Position numbers and translations under genes: made by a program
Assembly: GCA_043782425.1 (NCBI GenBank)
Contig: JAYWAM010000233.1
Coordinates: 1 to 32,278, forward strand
Source: JAYWAM01 sp043782425
GTDB lineage: Bacteria > Pseudomonadota > Gammaproteobacteria > Burkholderiales > Usitatibacteraceae
DNA length: 32,278 nucleotides
Reading direction: 5' to 3'
In this document: piece by piece, positions 9,050-17,597 of the stretch
Layout: each line of letters starts with the position of its first letter
How positions within the stretch are numbered: position 1 is the stretch's first letter
The notes under the pieces: generated by a model
What the model was told of the DNA's origin: nothing
What the model saw: the letters and a program-made list of their open reading frames with translations, nothing else
The model's database searches: none

Positions 9050-9152
9050 AAGCGAAGGGCTTGCCCTTCCCCGCTTCTCCTCCCTGAGCGGGTGCCTTAA
9101 TCCTATTAAGGCTGTTGTCGGCCCGGGGCATCCCCTTTCCCCGGGCCTTTTT
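9050..9152 (+). ncRNA. Candidate small RNA between hemB and engB (four hairpins and terminator)
   Basis: No reading frame explains this plus-strand stretch, but it contains four consecutive hairpins: GAAGGGC/GCCCTTC (9054-9060 with 9063-9069), CCCGCT/AGCGGG (9070-9075 with 9087-9092), CCTTAAT/ATTAAGG (9095-9101 with 9105-9111), and GGCCCGGGG/CCCCGGGCC (9120-9128 with 9139-9147) followed by TTTTT. Only the plus strand has the U-run, although both flanking genes are on the minus strand. The 5' end is a guess from a possible promoter (GAACTA at 9021-9026, 16 nt, TCTTA at 9043-9047, sigma-E-like). In E. coli the spf (Spot 42) RNA also lies beside engB and converges on it. Whether this RNA is related is unknown. 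Confidence 0.42.
9120..9152 (+). terminator. Rho-independent terminator on the plus strand
   Basis: Perfect 9-bp GC-rich stem (9120-9128 with 9139-9147), a 10-nt loop and then T5 at 9148-9152. It abuts the engB stop codon (9153-9155) on the opposite strand. The minus-strand copy is not followed by Ts, so it does not look like the engB terminator. Confidence 0.7.
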
Positions 9153-9806
9153 CTATTCTAGTGCCGCGTTTTTCTCGCCGTTCCTCACAAACAGGTCGGA
9201 AACCCGCTGTTCTGCTTCCTCCACACCTTGTTTGTTAAGGCTTGAGAACAGTTGCGCGGTTGCGTTGCAGCCTAACGCCTCAAGATCGCGTCTTACTCTT
9301 TTCAAGGTCGTCAAGGCAACACCTCTAGAAAGTTTATCGGATTTGGTCAATAAGGCGTGCACCGGTTTCCCCGTGGGGGTAAACCACTCCAGCATTTGTA
9401 CATCAAGCGGCTTGAGCGGGTGACGCGCATCCATGATTAATACTAGCCCACTAAGAGATTTTCTTTGACCTACGTAAGCCGACAACAGCCCCTCCCAGTG
9501 CGCCTTGACTGCATAGGGAACGCCCGCAAACCCGTACCCAGGCAAGTCCACGACAAAGCGCTCGTCACCCAATGAAAAATAGTTAATGAGCTGCGTGCGG
9601 CCCGGGGTCTTGCTGACAAAAGCCAGCCGATTGCGCCGCGCCAGTGTGTTGATTGCGCTTGATTTACCCGAATTAGAGCGACCGACAAAAGCCACCTCAT
9701 TGGCATTATCCGGCGGGAGCGCAGCAATGTCATTCACCGAAATGACAAACTGCGCGCGCTCGAACAGGGGCAAGCTCATTTCCATTTCCAGCCAAGTGAC
9801 ACGCAT
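9153..9806 (-). CDS. engB: EngB/YihA ribosome-biogenesis GTPase
   Basis: 217 residues. Small GTPase needed for large-subunit assembly and cell division. All G motifs are visible: G1 GRSNSGKSS, G2 region SKTPGRTQLINYF, G3 DLPGYG, G4 TKSDKL, and a G5-like SSLNKQGVEE near the C-terminus. Starts at M1, M8 or M10 are all possible. MSLPLFERAQF (start 9779) matches the usual family beginning best, so the first nine residues are uncertain. Divergent from cytochrome c4, a pairing common in beta- and gammaproteobacteria. Confidence 0.95.
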   Translation of the reverse strand: MRVTWLEMEMSLPLFERAQFVISVNDIAALPPDNANEVAFVGRSNSGKSSAINTLARRNRLAFVSKTPGRTQLINYFSLGDERFVVDLPGYGFAGVPYAVKAHWEGLLSAYVGQRKSLSGLVLIMDARHPLKPLDVQMLEWFTPTGKPVHALLTKSDKLSRGVALTTLKRVRRDLEALGCNATAQLFSSLNKQGVEEAEQRVSDLFVRNGEKNAALE

Positions 9807-9876
9807 TGCAGACTGGCGTGGCGTGTCCAGAATAAGCTAAAATCCATCAATTGGAATCCATACAAAAGGGTTGGAC

Positions 9877-10494
9877 ATGAAATACTTGGCAGCAAATTTT
9901 ACGGCATTGGCTTTGGCAGGCGTGGCATCGGCTACGGGTGCTTTTGCACAAGCCAAAGCGGACCTGGAACGCGGCCAACAGATAGCAACGACTGTATGCG
10001 CAGCCTGCCACGGAGCGGACGGCAACAGCGCTATTTCCGCCAACCCCCATCTTGCGGGGCAAGTGGAGCAGTATATCGCAAGCCAACTGTCGGCCTTTAA
10101 ATCGGGTACGCGGGTCAATGCCATCATGGCCGGGATGTCAGCCGGACTCGCACCCGAAGACATAAAGGCTGTCAGCGCGTATTTCGCCGAACAAAAAATG
10201 ATCCGACCCGCCGCAGCGCAAGACAAAAAACTTGCCGAGGAAGGCCAGCAAATCTATCGCGCGGGAATCAAGAAACTCGACATTCCAGCTTGCGCCGGTT
10301 GCCACGGCGCTAATGGCGCAGGTATTCCGGCGCAGTACCCGCGTCTAGCCGGACAGTGGCCAGAATACACCTTTGGGGGGCTGGATGGCTTTGCAAAGGA
10401 CAAGCGCAAGCATCCTGTGATGTCGACCATCGCCAAGCGTATGAACGAGTCGCAGATGAAAGCGGTCGCCGAATACGTCGCCGGGCTGCGCTAG
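9877..10494 (+). CDS. Cytochrome c4, diheme periplasmic electron carrier
   Basis: 205 residues. The ATG at 9877 is preferred to the TTG at 9871 because AAAAGGG (9864-9870) sits 6 nt before it. An N-terminal signal peptide (cleavage near AFAQA) exports it to the periplasm. Two heme-binding motifs, CAACH (Cys41-His45) and CAGCH in the second half, mark the duplicated two-domain c4 architecture. Met residues downstream of each (MAGMSAGL; HPVMSTIAKRM) are likely sixth ligands. It probably carries electrons to terminal oxidases. Convergent with hemL with 14 nt between stops. Confidence 0.93.
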   Translation: MKYLAANFTALALAGVASATGAFAQAKADLERGQQIATTVCAACHGADGNSAISANPHLAGQVEQYIASQLSAFKSGTRVNAIMAGMSAGLAPEDIKAVSAYFAEQKMIRPAAAQDKKLAEEGQQIYRAGIKKLDIPACAGCHGANGAGIPAQYPRLAGQWPEYTFGGLDGFAKDKRKHPVMSTIAKRMNESQMKAVAEYVAGLR

Positions 10495-10508
10495 CGCCAG
10501 TTCAATGC

Positions 10509-11801
10509 TCAGACACCGTCACTGAGTAAGCCAAACGCCTCTTTCGCGCTGGACAGCGTACGCTCGATTTCCACATCACCATGAGCAGCGGATACAAATC
10601 CTGCCTCGTAAGCCGAAGGCGCGAGATAGATGCCGCGCTCTAACATGGCGTGAAAGAAACGGTTAAAGCGCTCGCGGTCACAAGCCATTACCTCTGCATA
10701 GCTAGCAGGAGGCTGCGCCGCAAAAAAAATTCCAAACATGCCGCCCAAGCTTGCGCCCGAAAACGCTACCCCGGCGTGCTGTGCCGCCTGAGCGAGGCCG
10801 CTGACCAATTTAGTAGTGGTAGCAGACAGCGCCTCAAAGAACCCGGGCTCGCGCACCAGTTTTAATGTAGCAAGGCCGGCAGACACCGCAAGCGGATTTC
10901 CAGACAGCGTGCCTGCCTGATAAACCGCGCCCAGCGGGGCGAGATGCGCCATGATATCGCGCCTCCCGCCGAAAGCCGCCAGCGGCAGGCCGCCGCCAAT
11001 CACCTTACCTAGCGTGGTAAGGTCGGGCGTTATGCCAAAGTGACCTTGCGCACCCTTAAGCCCAACGCGAAAGCCGGTCATTACCTCGTCAAAAATCAAC
11101 ACCACTCCATTTTCGCTACACAAACGCCGCAGTGTTTCCAGATACTCTTTTGTAGGCATGACGAAATTCATATTGCCCGCGATGGGTTCAATTATGACGG
11201 CGGCAACCAACTTGCCGATTGCAGCAAAAGTGCGTTGCAACTCCTCTTGATCGTTAAAGTTAAGTACCAAAGTCTGCGCCGCAACCTCAGCCGGCACGCC
11301 TGCAGAGCTGGGGTTGCCCAAGGTCAGCAATCCGGAGCCCGCTTTTACAAGCAGTGCATCGGAGTGGCCGTGATAGCAGCCTTCAAATTTGATCAACTTG
11401 GTGCGCCCGGTAAAGCCACGCGCAAGGCGGATGGCGCTCATGGTCGCCTCCGTGCCCGAGCTCACCAACCGCACCTGTTCCATGCTGGGTAGAATCTCGC
11501 AAATGGCTTGCGCCATTTCCAGCTCCATTTCGGTGGGTGCGCCAAAACCCAGCGAACGCGTTGCAGCTCTTTGTACCGCGTCTACCACCGACGGATGTGC
11601 ATGTCCGGCTATCATCGGTCCCCACGAGCCAACATAATCGATGTAACGGTTTCCGTCCACGTCGGTAAGCCAGGCGCCCTTGCCTTCACGAAAAAAAATC
11701 GGTGTACCGCCCACACCGCGAAACGCGCGCACGGGAGAATTCACGCCACCGGGAATGTAGCGCAGCGACTGGGTAAAAAGTTGTTGACTGTTTTTAAGCA
11801 T
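10509..11801 (-). CDS. hemL: Glutamate-1-semialdehyde 2,1-aminomutase
   Basis: 430 residues. PLP-dependent enzyme that converts glutamate-1-semialdehyde to 5-aminolevulinate, the substrate of HemB. Start at 11801 (MLKNSQQLFTQSLRYIPGGV) gives the normal family beginning and length; a longer frame to 11921 runs back into thiE and is rejected. Seen: YVGSWGPMIAGHAHP, SSGTEATMSAIRLARG, FDEVMTGFRVG, and the PLP-lysine segment TTLGKVIGGGLPLAAFGG. The start overlaps the 3' end of thiE by 8 nt, so it is the third gene of a thiD-thiE-hemL unit. Confidence 0.96.
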   Translation of the reverse strand: MLKNSQQLFTQSLRYIPGGVNSPVRAFRGVGGTPIFFREGKGAWLTDVDGNRYIDYVGSWGPMIAGHAHPSVVDAVQRAATRSLGFGAPTEMELEMAQAICEILPSMEQVRLVSSGTEATMSAIRLARGFTGRTKLIKFEGCYHGHSDALLVKAGSGLLTLGNPSSAGVPAEVAAQTLVLNFNDQEELQRTFAAIGKLVAAVIIEPIAGNMNFVMPTKEYLETLRRLCSENGVVLIFDEVMTGFRVGLKGAQGHFGITPDLTTLGKVIGGGLPLAAFGGRRDIMAHLAPLGAVYQAGTLSGNPLAVSAGLATLKLVREPGFFEALSATTTKLVSGLAQAAQHAGVAFSGASLGGMFGIFFAAQPPASYAEVMACDRERFNRFFHAMLERGIYLAPSAYEAGFVSAAHGDVEIERTLSSAKEAFGLLSDGV

Positions 11802-12438
11802 GGCAAAAGAGTTGAGTGAAAGTTTGGGCCGTGGCGCGAATCTGCAACATATCGCCACTGCTAAAAAGCGCATTAATGACCGCAAGCGAGTCTGCGCCGC
11901 CAGTGATGAGTGTACCCGCATTGTCGCAGGTGATGCCGCCGATGGCGACTGTGTTGTAGCCTAGCGCGCGCGCGCCGCCCAGCAAATCTATGCTGGCGCG
12001 TAGTGCTCCGGGCTTGGTGGCAGAAGAAAAAAAACTCCCGAAAGCAACATAGTCCGCACCTTGTTCTATGGCGACCCTGGCCAAATCCAGGCTGTTGTAA
12101 CAAGAAACGCCGATAATCGCACTTGGCAGTTGTTTGCGCGCGTCATCGACTGCGCCGTCTAGTCGTCCGAGATGCACTCCCTCCGCGCCAATGGCGAGCG
12201 CGAGCTGCAGCGAGTCGTTGATGATCAAGGGCACGCCGAAATCCTGACAGCGCTTATGCAGCTCCCGCGCTTGGATCCGCGCCAAAGCGGGCGCAGCGTG
12301 TTTAGCGCGGTATTGCACTGCGCTGGCGCCGCCTTCGAGGGCCGCCACAACCTTGCGCAGCAGACACGCAGTATCCGCCTCTTCCGGGGTGATGGCGTAG
12401 AGACCGCGCATGCGCCGCCCGGTTTCAATTGGCTGCAT
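11794..12438 (-). CDS. thiE: Thiamine-phosphate synthase
   Basis: 214 residues. Joins HMP-PP (from ThiD) to the thiazole phosphate to form thiamine phosphate. TIM-barrel motifs seen: LYAITPEE at the start, AVQYRAK for diphosphate binding, LIINDSLQLAL, GAEGVHLG, IIGVSCYN, ADYVAFGSFF, and the phosphate-binding VAIGGIT. Start 12438 overlaps thiD by 14 nt and has AGG 6-8 nt upstream. M10 (12411) is an alternative. Confidence 0.94.
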   Translation of the reverse strand: MQPIETGRRMRGLYAITPEEADTACLLRKVVAALEGGASAVQYRAKHAAPALARIQARELHKRCQDFGVPLIINDSLQLALAIGAEGVHLGRLDGAVDDARKQLPSAIIGVSCYNSLDLARVAIEQGADYVAFGSFFSSATKPGALRASIDLLGGARALGYNTVAIGGITCDNAGTLITGGADSLAVINALFSSGDMLQIRATAQTFTQLFCHA

Positions 12439-13276
12439 CCTCTACCTGTGTGTCATCGCGCGCCCAAAACAAACGGTCAGGTACGTACTGCCCCATGCCA
12501 GGTCTATAACCAAACTGCAAAGCGCGCCAAGTGTAGTCCTGCGCTTCGCGTACTGCTTCGGGCATGTTGAGTCCGCGTGCGATGGTTGCGGCCACAGCTG
12601 ATGCCAGCGTGCAGCCTGAGCCGTGATAGCTGGCTGATAGACGCGGCCAGTTGTCGCGGCGCACCACGCCTTTGTTGTTGTAAAGCGTATTAATAACCTC
12701 AGGCGTCGCGTCATGCGTGCCGGTGACCAGCACATATTCGCAGCCCAGGTCGAGCAGATTATTTGCCAGTTGCGCATTGCTACAGGCGCCTTCTTCCCAA
12801 TCATCCTCGTTGCCCAGTCTGCGTAACTCAAGAATATTGGGCGTGATAATGGTACATTGCGGAATTAACAGCTCGCGCATTGCGGCCAGCATGTCGTCGC
12901 TGGCCAACTCATCGCCGCGACCGGAAGCCAGCACGGGGTCGAGGATGAGGGGAATGCCGGGGTAATCGGAGACAATTTCAGCAATCGCAGCGACGGTCTC
13001 TACGCTGCCCAATAGTCCGATCTTGAAAGCGCTTACCACTATATCCTCAAGAACGCAGCGCGCCTGATCCGCCACCCAGCCGGAATCAATAGCTAGCACG
13101 CCTTCCACGCCGACGCTATCCTGTACCGTGATGGCGGTAATAACCGAAAGCGGATGACAGCCCATGCTCGCCAATGTCAGAATATCTGCTTGCACGCCCG
13201 CGCCGCCGCTCGGATCTGAAGCCGCAAAAACCAGCACCGCAGGGGGAGCCAACACAAGTTCAGAGGCCATCTTCAA
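12425..13276 (-). CDS. thiD: Hydroxymethylpyrimidine/phosphomethylpyrimidine kinase
   Basis: 283 residues. Phosphorylates HMP and HMP-P to HMP-PP, downstream of ThiC and upstream of ThiE. Ribokinase fold: substrate motif AASDPSGGAGVQADI near residue 18, LDPVLASGRG, ITPNILELRRLG, and the ATP/anion-hole motif SASYHGSGCTLASAVAA near residue 225. First gene of the thiD-thiE-hemL unit, divergent from rubredoxin. No TPP riboswitch is seen upstream, unlike thiC. Confidence 0.95.
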   Translation of the reverse strand: MKMASELVLAPPAVLVFAASDPSGGAGVQADILTLASMGCHPLSVITAITVQDSVGVEGVLAIDSGWVADQARCVLEDIVVSAFKIGLLGSVETVAAIAEIVSDYPGIPLILDPVLASGRGDELASDDMLAAMRELLIPQCTIITPNILELRRLGNEDDWEEGACSNAQLANNLLDLGCEYVLVTGTHDATPEVINTLYNNKGVVRRDNWPRLSASYHGSGCTLASAVAATIARGLNMPEAVREAQDYTWRALQFGYRPGMGQYVPDRLFWARDDTQVEDAAN

Positions 13277-13373
13277 TAAATTGGAATGTTGGGGCAGAGC
13301 GCGTTAGTGTTGATGTCTAAGTCCAACCCCATTATGATGTCGCGCAGCGCACACTAAAGTTTTATTCTAACTC

Positions 13374-13574
13374 ATGACAACACCTGCAACTCCAACGAGC
13401 CGAGCAAGCTACAAAACCTGGATGTGCCTGGTATGTGGGTTGATCTATGACGAGGCTCTGGGTTGGCCCGAAGACGGTATCGCTGCGGGAACGCGCTGGG
13501 AGGACTTACCGCTTGGGTGGTGCTGCCCGGATTGCGGCGCACGCAAAGACGATTTTGAAATGGTAGAAATATAG
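13374..13574 (+). CDS. Rubredoxin
   Basis: 66 residues. Small cytoplasmic electron carrier with one iron bound by four cysteines: CLVC (Cys18 and Cys21) and CCPDC (iron ligands most likely Cys51 and Cys54). The family signature WEDLPLGWCCPDCGARKDDF is complete. It sits immediately before pilG, a placement common in beta- and gammaproteobacteria. No membrane segment. Confidence 0.96.
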   Translation: MTTPATPTSRASYKTWMCLVCGLIYDEALGWPEDGIAAGTRWEDLPLGWCCPDCGARKDDFEMVEI

Positions 13575-13646
13575 CGCAGCACATAGCGTTTTGTGTTAAC
13601 TAGTTCACAGATTTCGAGTAAAGTCTCACAAACCTTTGGCTTTCTC

Positions 13647-13675
13647 TTGTTTTGAAAAGCCAAAAAGGATAATCT
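13647..13675 (+). promoter_or_regulatory. Candidate sigma70 promoter and stem-loop before pilG
   Basis: TTGTTT (13647-13652), 17 nt, TAATCT (13670-13675), placing transcription start near 13682 and leaving a leader of about 28 nt before the GTG of pilG. The element lies inside a 9-bp inverted repeat, TTTGGCTTT (13635-13643) with AAAGCCAAA (13656-13664). No U-run follows the repeat, so it is not an obvious rubredoxin terminator. Confidence 0.4.
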
Positions 13676-13709
13676 GAAGCTTACTAGACCAATAAACATT
13701 GAGGTTCGC

Positions 13710-14111
13710 GTGGCTGAAGCCAAAAGCCTATCCGGAGTACGTGTCATGGTGATCGACGATAGCAACACAATTCGTCGCAGCGCCGAAATTTTTCTCATGC
13801 AGGCGGGATGCCAGGTCATCCTCGCTGAGAATGGTTTTGATGCGCTCGCCAAGATAGCGGATCACCGTCCCGACCTGATTTTTGTCGACATCATGATGCC
13901 GCGCCTTGATGGCTACCAAACCTGTTCTCTGATCAAGAAGAATGGTAAGCACAAGGTAACACCGGTCATCATGCTGTCATCCAAGGACAGTCTGTTTGAT
14001 CGGGCGCGTGGCAGAATGGTCGGCTGTGACGAGTACTTGACCAAACCATTTTCCAAGGAAAGCTTACTAAAGACGGTGGAAGCTCATCTCCCCGCGCGCA
14101 ATGCTGCATAA
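13710..14111 (+). CDS. pilG: PilG, CheY-like response regulator of twitching motility
   Basis: 133 residues, single receiver domain. Acidic pocket VIDDS (residues 15-18), phospho-acceptor Asp60 in LIFVDIMMPRLDG, Thr/Ser at MLSSKD, Lys at LTKPF. The start is GTG with GAGG (13701-13704) 5 nt upstream. It should be phosphorylated by ChpA and act on the pilus extension motor. First gene of the Pil-Chp operon. Confidence 0.94.
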   Translation: MAEAKSLSGVRVMVIDDSNTIRRSAEIFLMQAGCQVILAENGFDALAKIADHRPDLIFVDIMMPRLDGYQTCSLIKKNGKHKVTPVIMLSSKDSLFDRARGRMVGCDEYLTKPFSKESLLKTVEAHLPARNAA

Positions 14112-14143
14112 ATCTAAATTGAAACCTATTGGGAGCGCCTACC

Positions 14144-14509
14144 ATGGCTATTAGAAAGATACTGATCATTGACGATTCTCCCACTGAGCGGAGTTTTCTG
14201 GAGTCTATGCTGGTCAAAGCCGGATACCAATGCATAAACGCAGCGAGCGGCGAAGAGGGCGTCGCGGCTTCCAAGGCGCAGCAACCTGATCTGATTCTCA
14301 TGGATGTGGTGATGCCCGGTCTCAATGGTTTCCAGGCTACGCGCGCCATCACGCGCGAGCCGACGACAAAGCACATACCTGTGATTATTTGCACCACCAA
14401 GGACCAAGAAACCGACAAGATCTGGGGCCTGCGTCAGGGTGCCAAGGACTACATCGTAAAACCCATAAAAGCAGAAGACCTGCTCGCCAAGATCAAGGCG
14501 CTTGGATGA
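14144..14509 (+). CDS. pilH: PilH, CheY-like response regulator of twitching motility
   Basis: 121 residues, single receiver domain. Asp pair LIIDDS (residues 7-12), phospho-acceptor Asp54 in LILMDVVMPGLNGFQ, Thr at ICTTKD, Lys at IVKPIK. GGGAG (14131-14135) precedes the ATG at 14144, so this start is preferred to a slightly longer frame at 14129. In Pseudomonas PilH acts as a phosphate sink or in pilus retraction; here the role is inferred by position. Confidence 0.94.
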   Translation: MAIRKILIIDDSPTERSFLESMLVKAGYQCINAASGEEGVAASKAQQPDLILMDVVMPGLNGFQATRAITREPTTKHIPVIICTTKDQETDKIWGLRQGAKDYIVKPIKAEDLLAKIKALG

Positions 14510-14526
14510 GTAACAGGGTCTAAGCC

Positions 14527-15039
14527 ATGGCGCGCCGCACTAGCCTTCGTGACTACCAGCTTTCGGTTGCCGCACGCCTGCGCGACTTGGCGTCGCGTAA
14601 CGCCGTGGCCTCGAAATTGGGCTTTCAGGTGGGAGCCGATAGCTGGTTCGTCAGTTTGACCGATGTCAGTGAAGTAATCCCGGTTCCCGATATCATGCCG
14701 GTTGCGCTTACCAAGGCATGGTTTCGCGGCGTCGCTAATGTGCGCGGCAACTTGTATAGCATCGCCGACTTCTCGGCTTTTCAGGGGGCCGAGCTTATCG
14801 GACTGGGAACCGAGCGTCGCGTTATTTTGATCACCGAAAGGCAAATCGCTGGATCGGGCTTAATGGTGAGCCGCATGCTGGGCCTGCGTAATCCGGAACA
14901 ATTTGTGATCGAGAGCGTATCCGACACCCTGCCTCTTTGGGTCAAGGGGATATACCGCGACGCCACTGGTGCGCGATGGCATGAACTGGATGTTGCCGCC
15001 CTGGTGCGCGAAGAACGATTTCTAGAAGTGGGCGGTTAA
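14527..15039 (+). CDS. pilI: PilI, CheW-like coupling protein
   Basis: 170 residues, one CheW domain. Couples the receptor PilJ to the kinase ChpA. Seen: SWFVSLTDVSEVIPVPDI, WFRGVANVRGNLYSIADF and the C-terminal DVAALVREERFLEVG. It starts 17 nt after the pilH stop. A 190-nt gap without a convincing gene separates it from pilJ. Confidence 0.92.
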   Translation: MARRTSLRDYQLSVAARLRDLASRNAVASKLGFQVGADSWFVSLTDVSEVIPVPDIMPVALTKAWFRGVANVRGNLYSIADFSAFQGAELIGLGTERRVILITERQIAGSGLMVSRMLGLRNPEQFVIESVSDTLPLWVKGIYRDATGARWHELDVAALVREERFLEVGG

Positions 15040-15229
15040 CATGGCAGTGCGGCGATCCGGATGTTCTAACTCCGCAAGCCGGGTATTTTTTGTGGCATCT
15101 ATTAGAGTATTTGAGTCCGCAACGCGAGCCAGAAAGGGCTTTGCTTGCAAGAGTAACACCCGGCTCTTATGGTGAGACACATTGGCGCAGTCCTGAATCG
15201 CAAGATAGCAGCAACTGGAGACTATTAAT

Positions 15230-17566
15230 ATGGCTAACTTCAAACCCCCGGCAACGGGCAAATCCGACAGCAAAACCGACAAGGCTATTGGGCTAGCAGG
15301 CGCGAACACATCAAGCGCAGCGCAAAACGCAAAGTCTGGCGGGTTCAGCTTTGCAAATTTTTTCTCCTTTGGAAAAAAGACCCCCAAGCGCACTGCGGCG
15401 ATTCAGCAAAGCACGACACAGACTAAGTTGACTGCGCTGGCGCCCAATACTAATAGTCCGGTGGGATCGAAAACCATCACCACTCCGGCGCTTGGCGCCA
15501 CAGCAACCAGCATAAAACTTGCGAAACCACTGAAAGCGAAGGCTGGCTTCAAACTCCCCGTGGTCGGTAACAAGCCGGTTGAAACCCAGCTACAGGTTCT
15601 CGGCTCGCTGGCGCTGTTGTTTCTCGCATTGTCGGCAGGCTCGGTAGTGTGGGATGCGATCTCACGTAGCAACAATGCAACCTATATCAACATTACCTCT
15701 CAATTGCAGTTCCATACCCAGCGTCTTGCCAAGTCCGCAGGTCTTGCTGCACGCGGTGACGCCGGCAGTTTTCAGCAACTAAAGGGCAGCCGCGACGAGT
15801 TCACTAATTTTGTGACAGTGCTTAACAAGGGCGGTGCGGTGTTCAACACCAATGTTCCCCCCGCAGACAACCAAGTCTTGCGCCAGGAACTAGCTGATCT
15901 CACCAAGCGCAATGGCGAAGTGTCGGGGTACGCCACGGCGATCCTGGCGGCACAACAGGACTTGACTGCTCTGTCGGCCAACATCGCGCAGGTGCGGTCC
16001 GGGTCTGAAGAGCTGGCATCACTTTCGCAGGAGGTCACCGGCTTGATGCAACAGACCGGCGTATCCCCGGCGCAGGTGCTTAAAGCCAACCGTTTGACTT
16101 TTTTATCTGAGCGTCTCGGTCGCGGCGCCGCCGAAATTCTGGGTGCCGACACCATAGACCCAGAGGTGCCTTTCACCATGGGGAAGGACACCAATGATTT
16201 TCGTGAGTTGCTCAAGGCTATGGACAGTGGCAGTGAGCGGCTGGGTATTTCCGCTATTACAGAGGCTGACACAAGGTCCAAATTGGGCAAGTTGCTAGAG
16301 CAATTCAGCAGCTTTGCCAAAAACATTGATCCTATCCTGGGCAACGTGTACAAGCTTGTTTCCGCACGCCAGTCGGCGCGTGCCCTGACCTCGGGCTCAG
16401 AACAACTGCAAGCGAGCGTTGAAAAACTGCAAGTCGCATTACAGGGAGAAAAACAAATTGTTCCACTTGTTGGCGCCATTGCTTTCGCCCTGCTTGGTCT
16501 AATTTTCCTCGGCTTGATCGCACTGGTATTTTTGGCCGACGCGCGCAAACGCGTGGGGGAGTCCGAGGCCGAGAACAAACGCAACCAAGAGGCCATTTTG
16601 CGCCTGCTCAACGAGATGGGAGATTTGGCTGACGGTGATCTGACCATACGTGCCAAGGTGACGGAAGACATCACCGGCGCAATTGCAGATTCCATGAATT
16701 ACACCATTGACGAGTTGCGCACCCTGGTAACCGGTGTTAACAACGCTTCCACTCAGGTATCGGCAAAATCCCACCAAGCGCAGCAGGTATCGGTACAACT
16801 GCTTGATGCCGCCGAGAAGCAGTCGAAAGAAATTCAGGACACCACGCAGCAGGTGTTAAAAGTGGCCGATACGCTGGCGCATGTGTCCAAGGGCGCCGAA
16901 GAATCGTCACAGGTGGCAATGCGTTCCCTTGCGGCTGCTGACAAGGGCCGACTGGCGGTGCAAAACTCCATCTCCGGCATGAACGATATTCGCGACCAGA
17001 TTCAGGAAACATCTAAACGCATCAAGCGCCTCGGAGAAAGCTCGCAGGAGATCGGTGAAATCGTAGAGCTGATTTCAGACATTACCGAGCAGACCAACGT
17101 GCTCGCCTTGAACGCCGCCATTCAGGCCGCGTCCGCCGGTGAAGCGGGACGTGGCTTCTCGGTAGTAGCCGAAGAGGTTCAACGCTTGGCGGAGCGATCC
17201 GGTGAAGCCACAAAACAGATCGGCGCGATTGTAAAAACCATTCAAGCAGACACTCAGGACGCGGTCGCTGCTATGGAGAAATCAACGCAGGGTGTGGTAG
17301 AGGGCGCCAAGTTGTCAGATGCCGCAGGCCAGGCTCTGGCTGAGATCGACGCGGTGACGAAAAACCTGGCGACCCTGATTCAAAAAATTTCCTCTGATAC
17401 GCAAACCCAGGCGGTAACTGCTAACAAAGTCGCGCGCAATATGCAGGACATTCTTGAGATCAACCGCCAGACGACCGTCGGTACGCAACAGACGGCAATC
17501 TCGATTAAGGAGCTGGCGGCGGTGGCCAATGATCTCAAGGCCTCGGTATCAGGCTTTAAACTGTAA
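15230..17566 (+). CDS. pilJ: PilJ, methyl-accepting chemotaxis receptor for twitching motility
   Basis: 778 residues. Inner-membrane receptor that feeds the ChpA kinase. A Lys/Ala/Thr-rich N-terminal segment of about 115 residues precedes the first membrane helix (about 123-145). A helical periplasmic sensor follows (about 146-410, two PilJ-type repeats with QLQFHTQRLAKSAG and KANRLTFLSERLGRG). Then come a second helix (about 412-440), HAMP and a cytoplasmic coiled coil with the invariant tip EQTNVLALNAAIQAASAGEA followed by GRGFSVVAEEVQRLAERSGEA. I see no C-terminal CheR/CheB tether. GGAG lies 9 nt before the ATG. Confidence 0.94.
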   Translation: MANFKPPATGKSDSKTDKAIGLAGANTSSAAQNAKSGGFSFANFFSFGKKTPKRTAAIQQSTTQTKLTALAPNTNSPVGSKTITTPALGATATSIKLAKPLKAKAGFKLPVVGNKPVETQLQVLGSLALLFLALSAGSVVWDAISRSNNATYINITSQLQFHTQRLAKSAGLAARGDAGSFQQLKGSRDEFTNFVTVLNKGGAVFNTNVPPADNQVLRQELADLTKRNGEVSGYATAILAAQQDLTALSANIAQVRSGSEELASLSQEVTGLMQQTGVSPAQVLKANRLTFLSERLGRGAAEILGADTIDPEVPFTMGKDTNDFRELLKAMDSGSERLGISAITEADTRSKLGKLLEQFSSFAKNIDPILGNVYKLVSARQSARALTSGSEQLQASVEKLQVALQGEKQIVPLVGAIAFALLGLIFLGLIALVFLADARKRVGESEAENKRNQEAILRLLNEMGDLADGDLTIRAKVTEDITGAIADSMNYTIDELRTLVTGVNNASTQVSAKSHQAQQVSVQLLDAAEKQSKEIQDTTQQVLKVADTLAHVSKGAEESSQVAMRSLAAADKGRLAVQNSISGMNDIRDQIQETSKRIKRLGESSQEIGEIVELISDITEQTNVLALNAAIQAASAGEAGRGFSVVAEEVQRLAERSGEATKQIGAIVKTIQADTQDAVAAMEKSTQGVVEGAKLSDAAGQALAEIDAVTKNLATLIQKISSDTQTQAVTANKVARNMQDILEINRQTTVGTQQTAISIKELAAVANDLKASVSGFKL

Positions 17567-17597
17567 GCGCGTTATTTGCCCACTCACCTGACACATT

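Noticed and set aside
9120..9152. Terminator of engB
   Set aside because: The U-run is on the plus strand only. Reading from engB the stem is preceded by U-complement As and followed by GACAACAGCC, so it does not fit an engB terminator.
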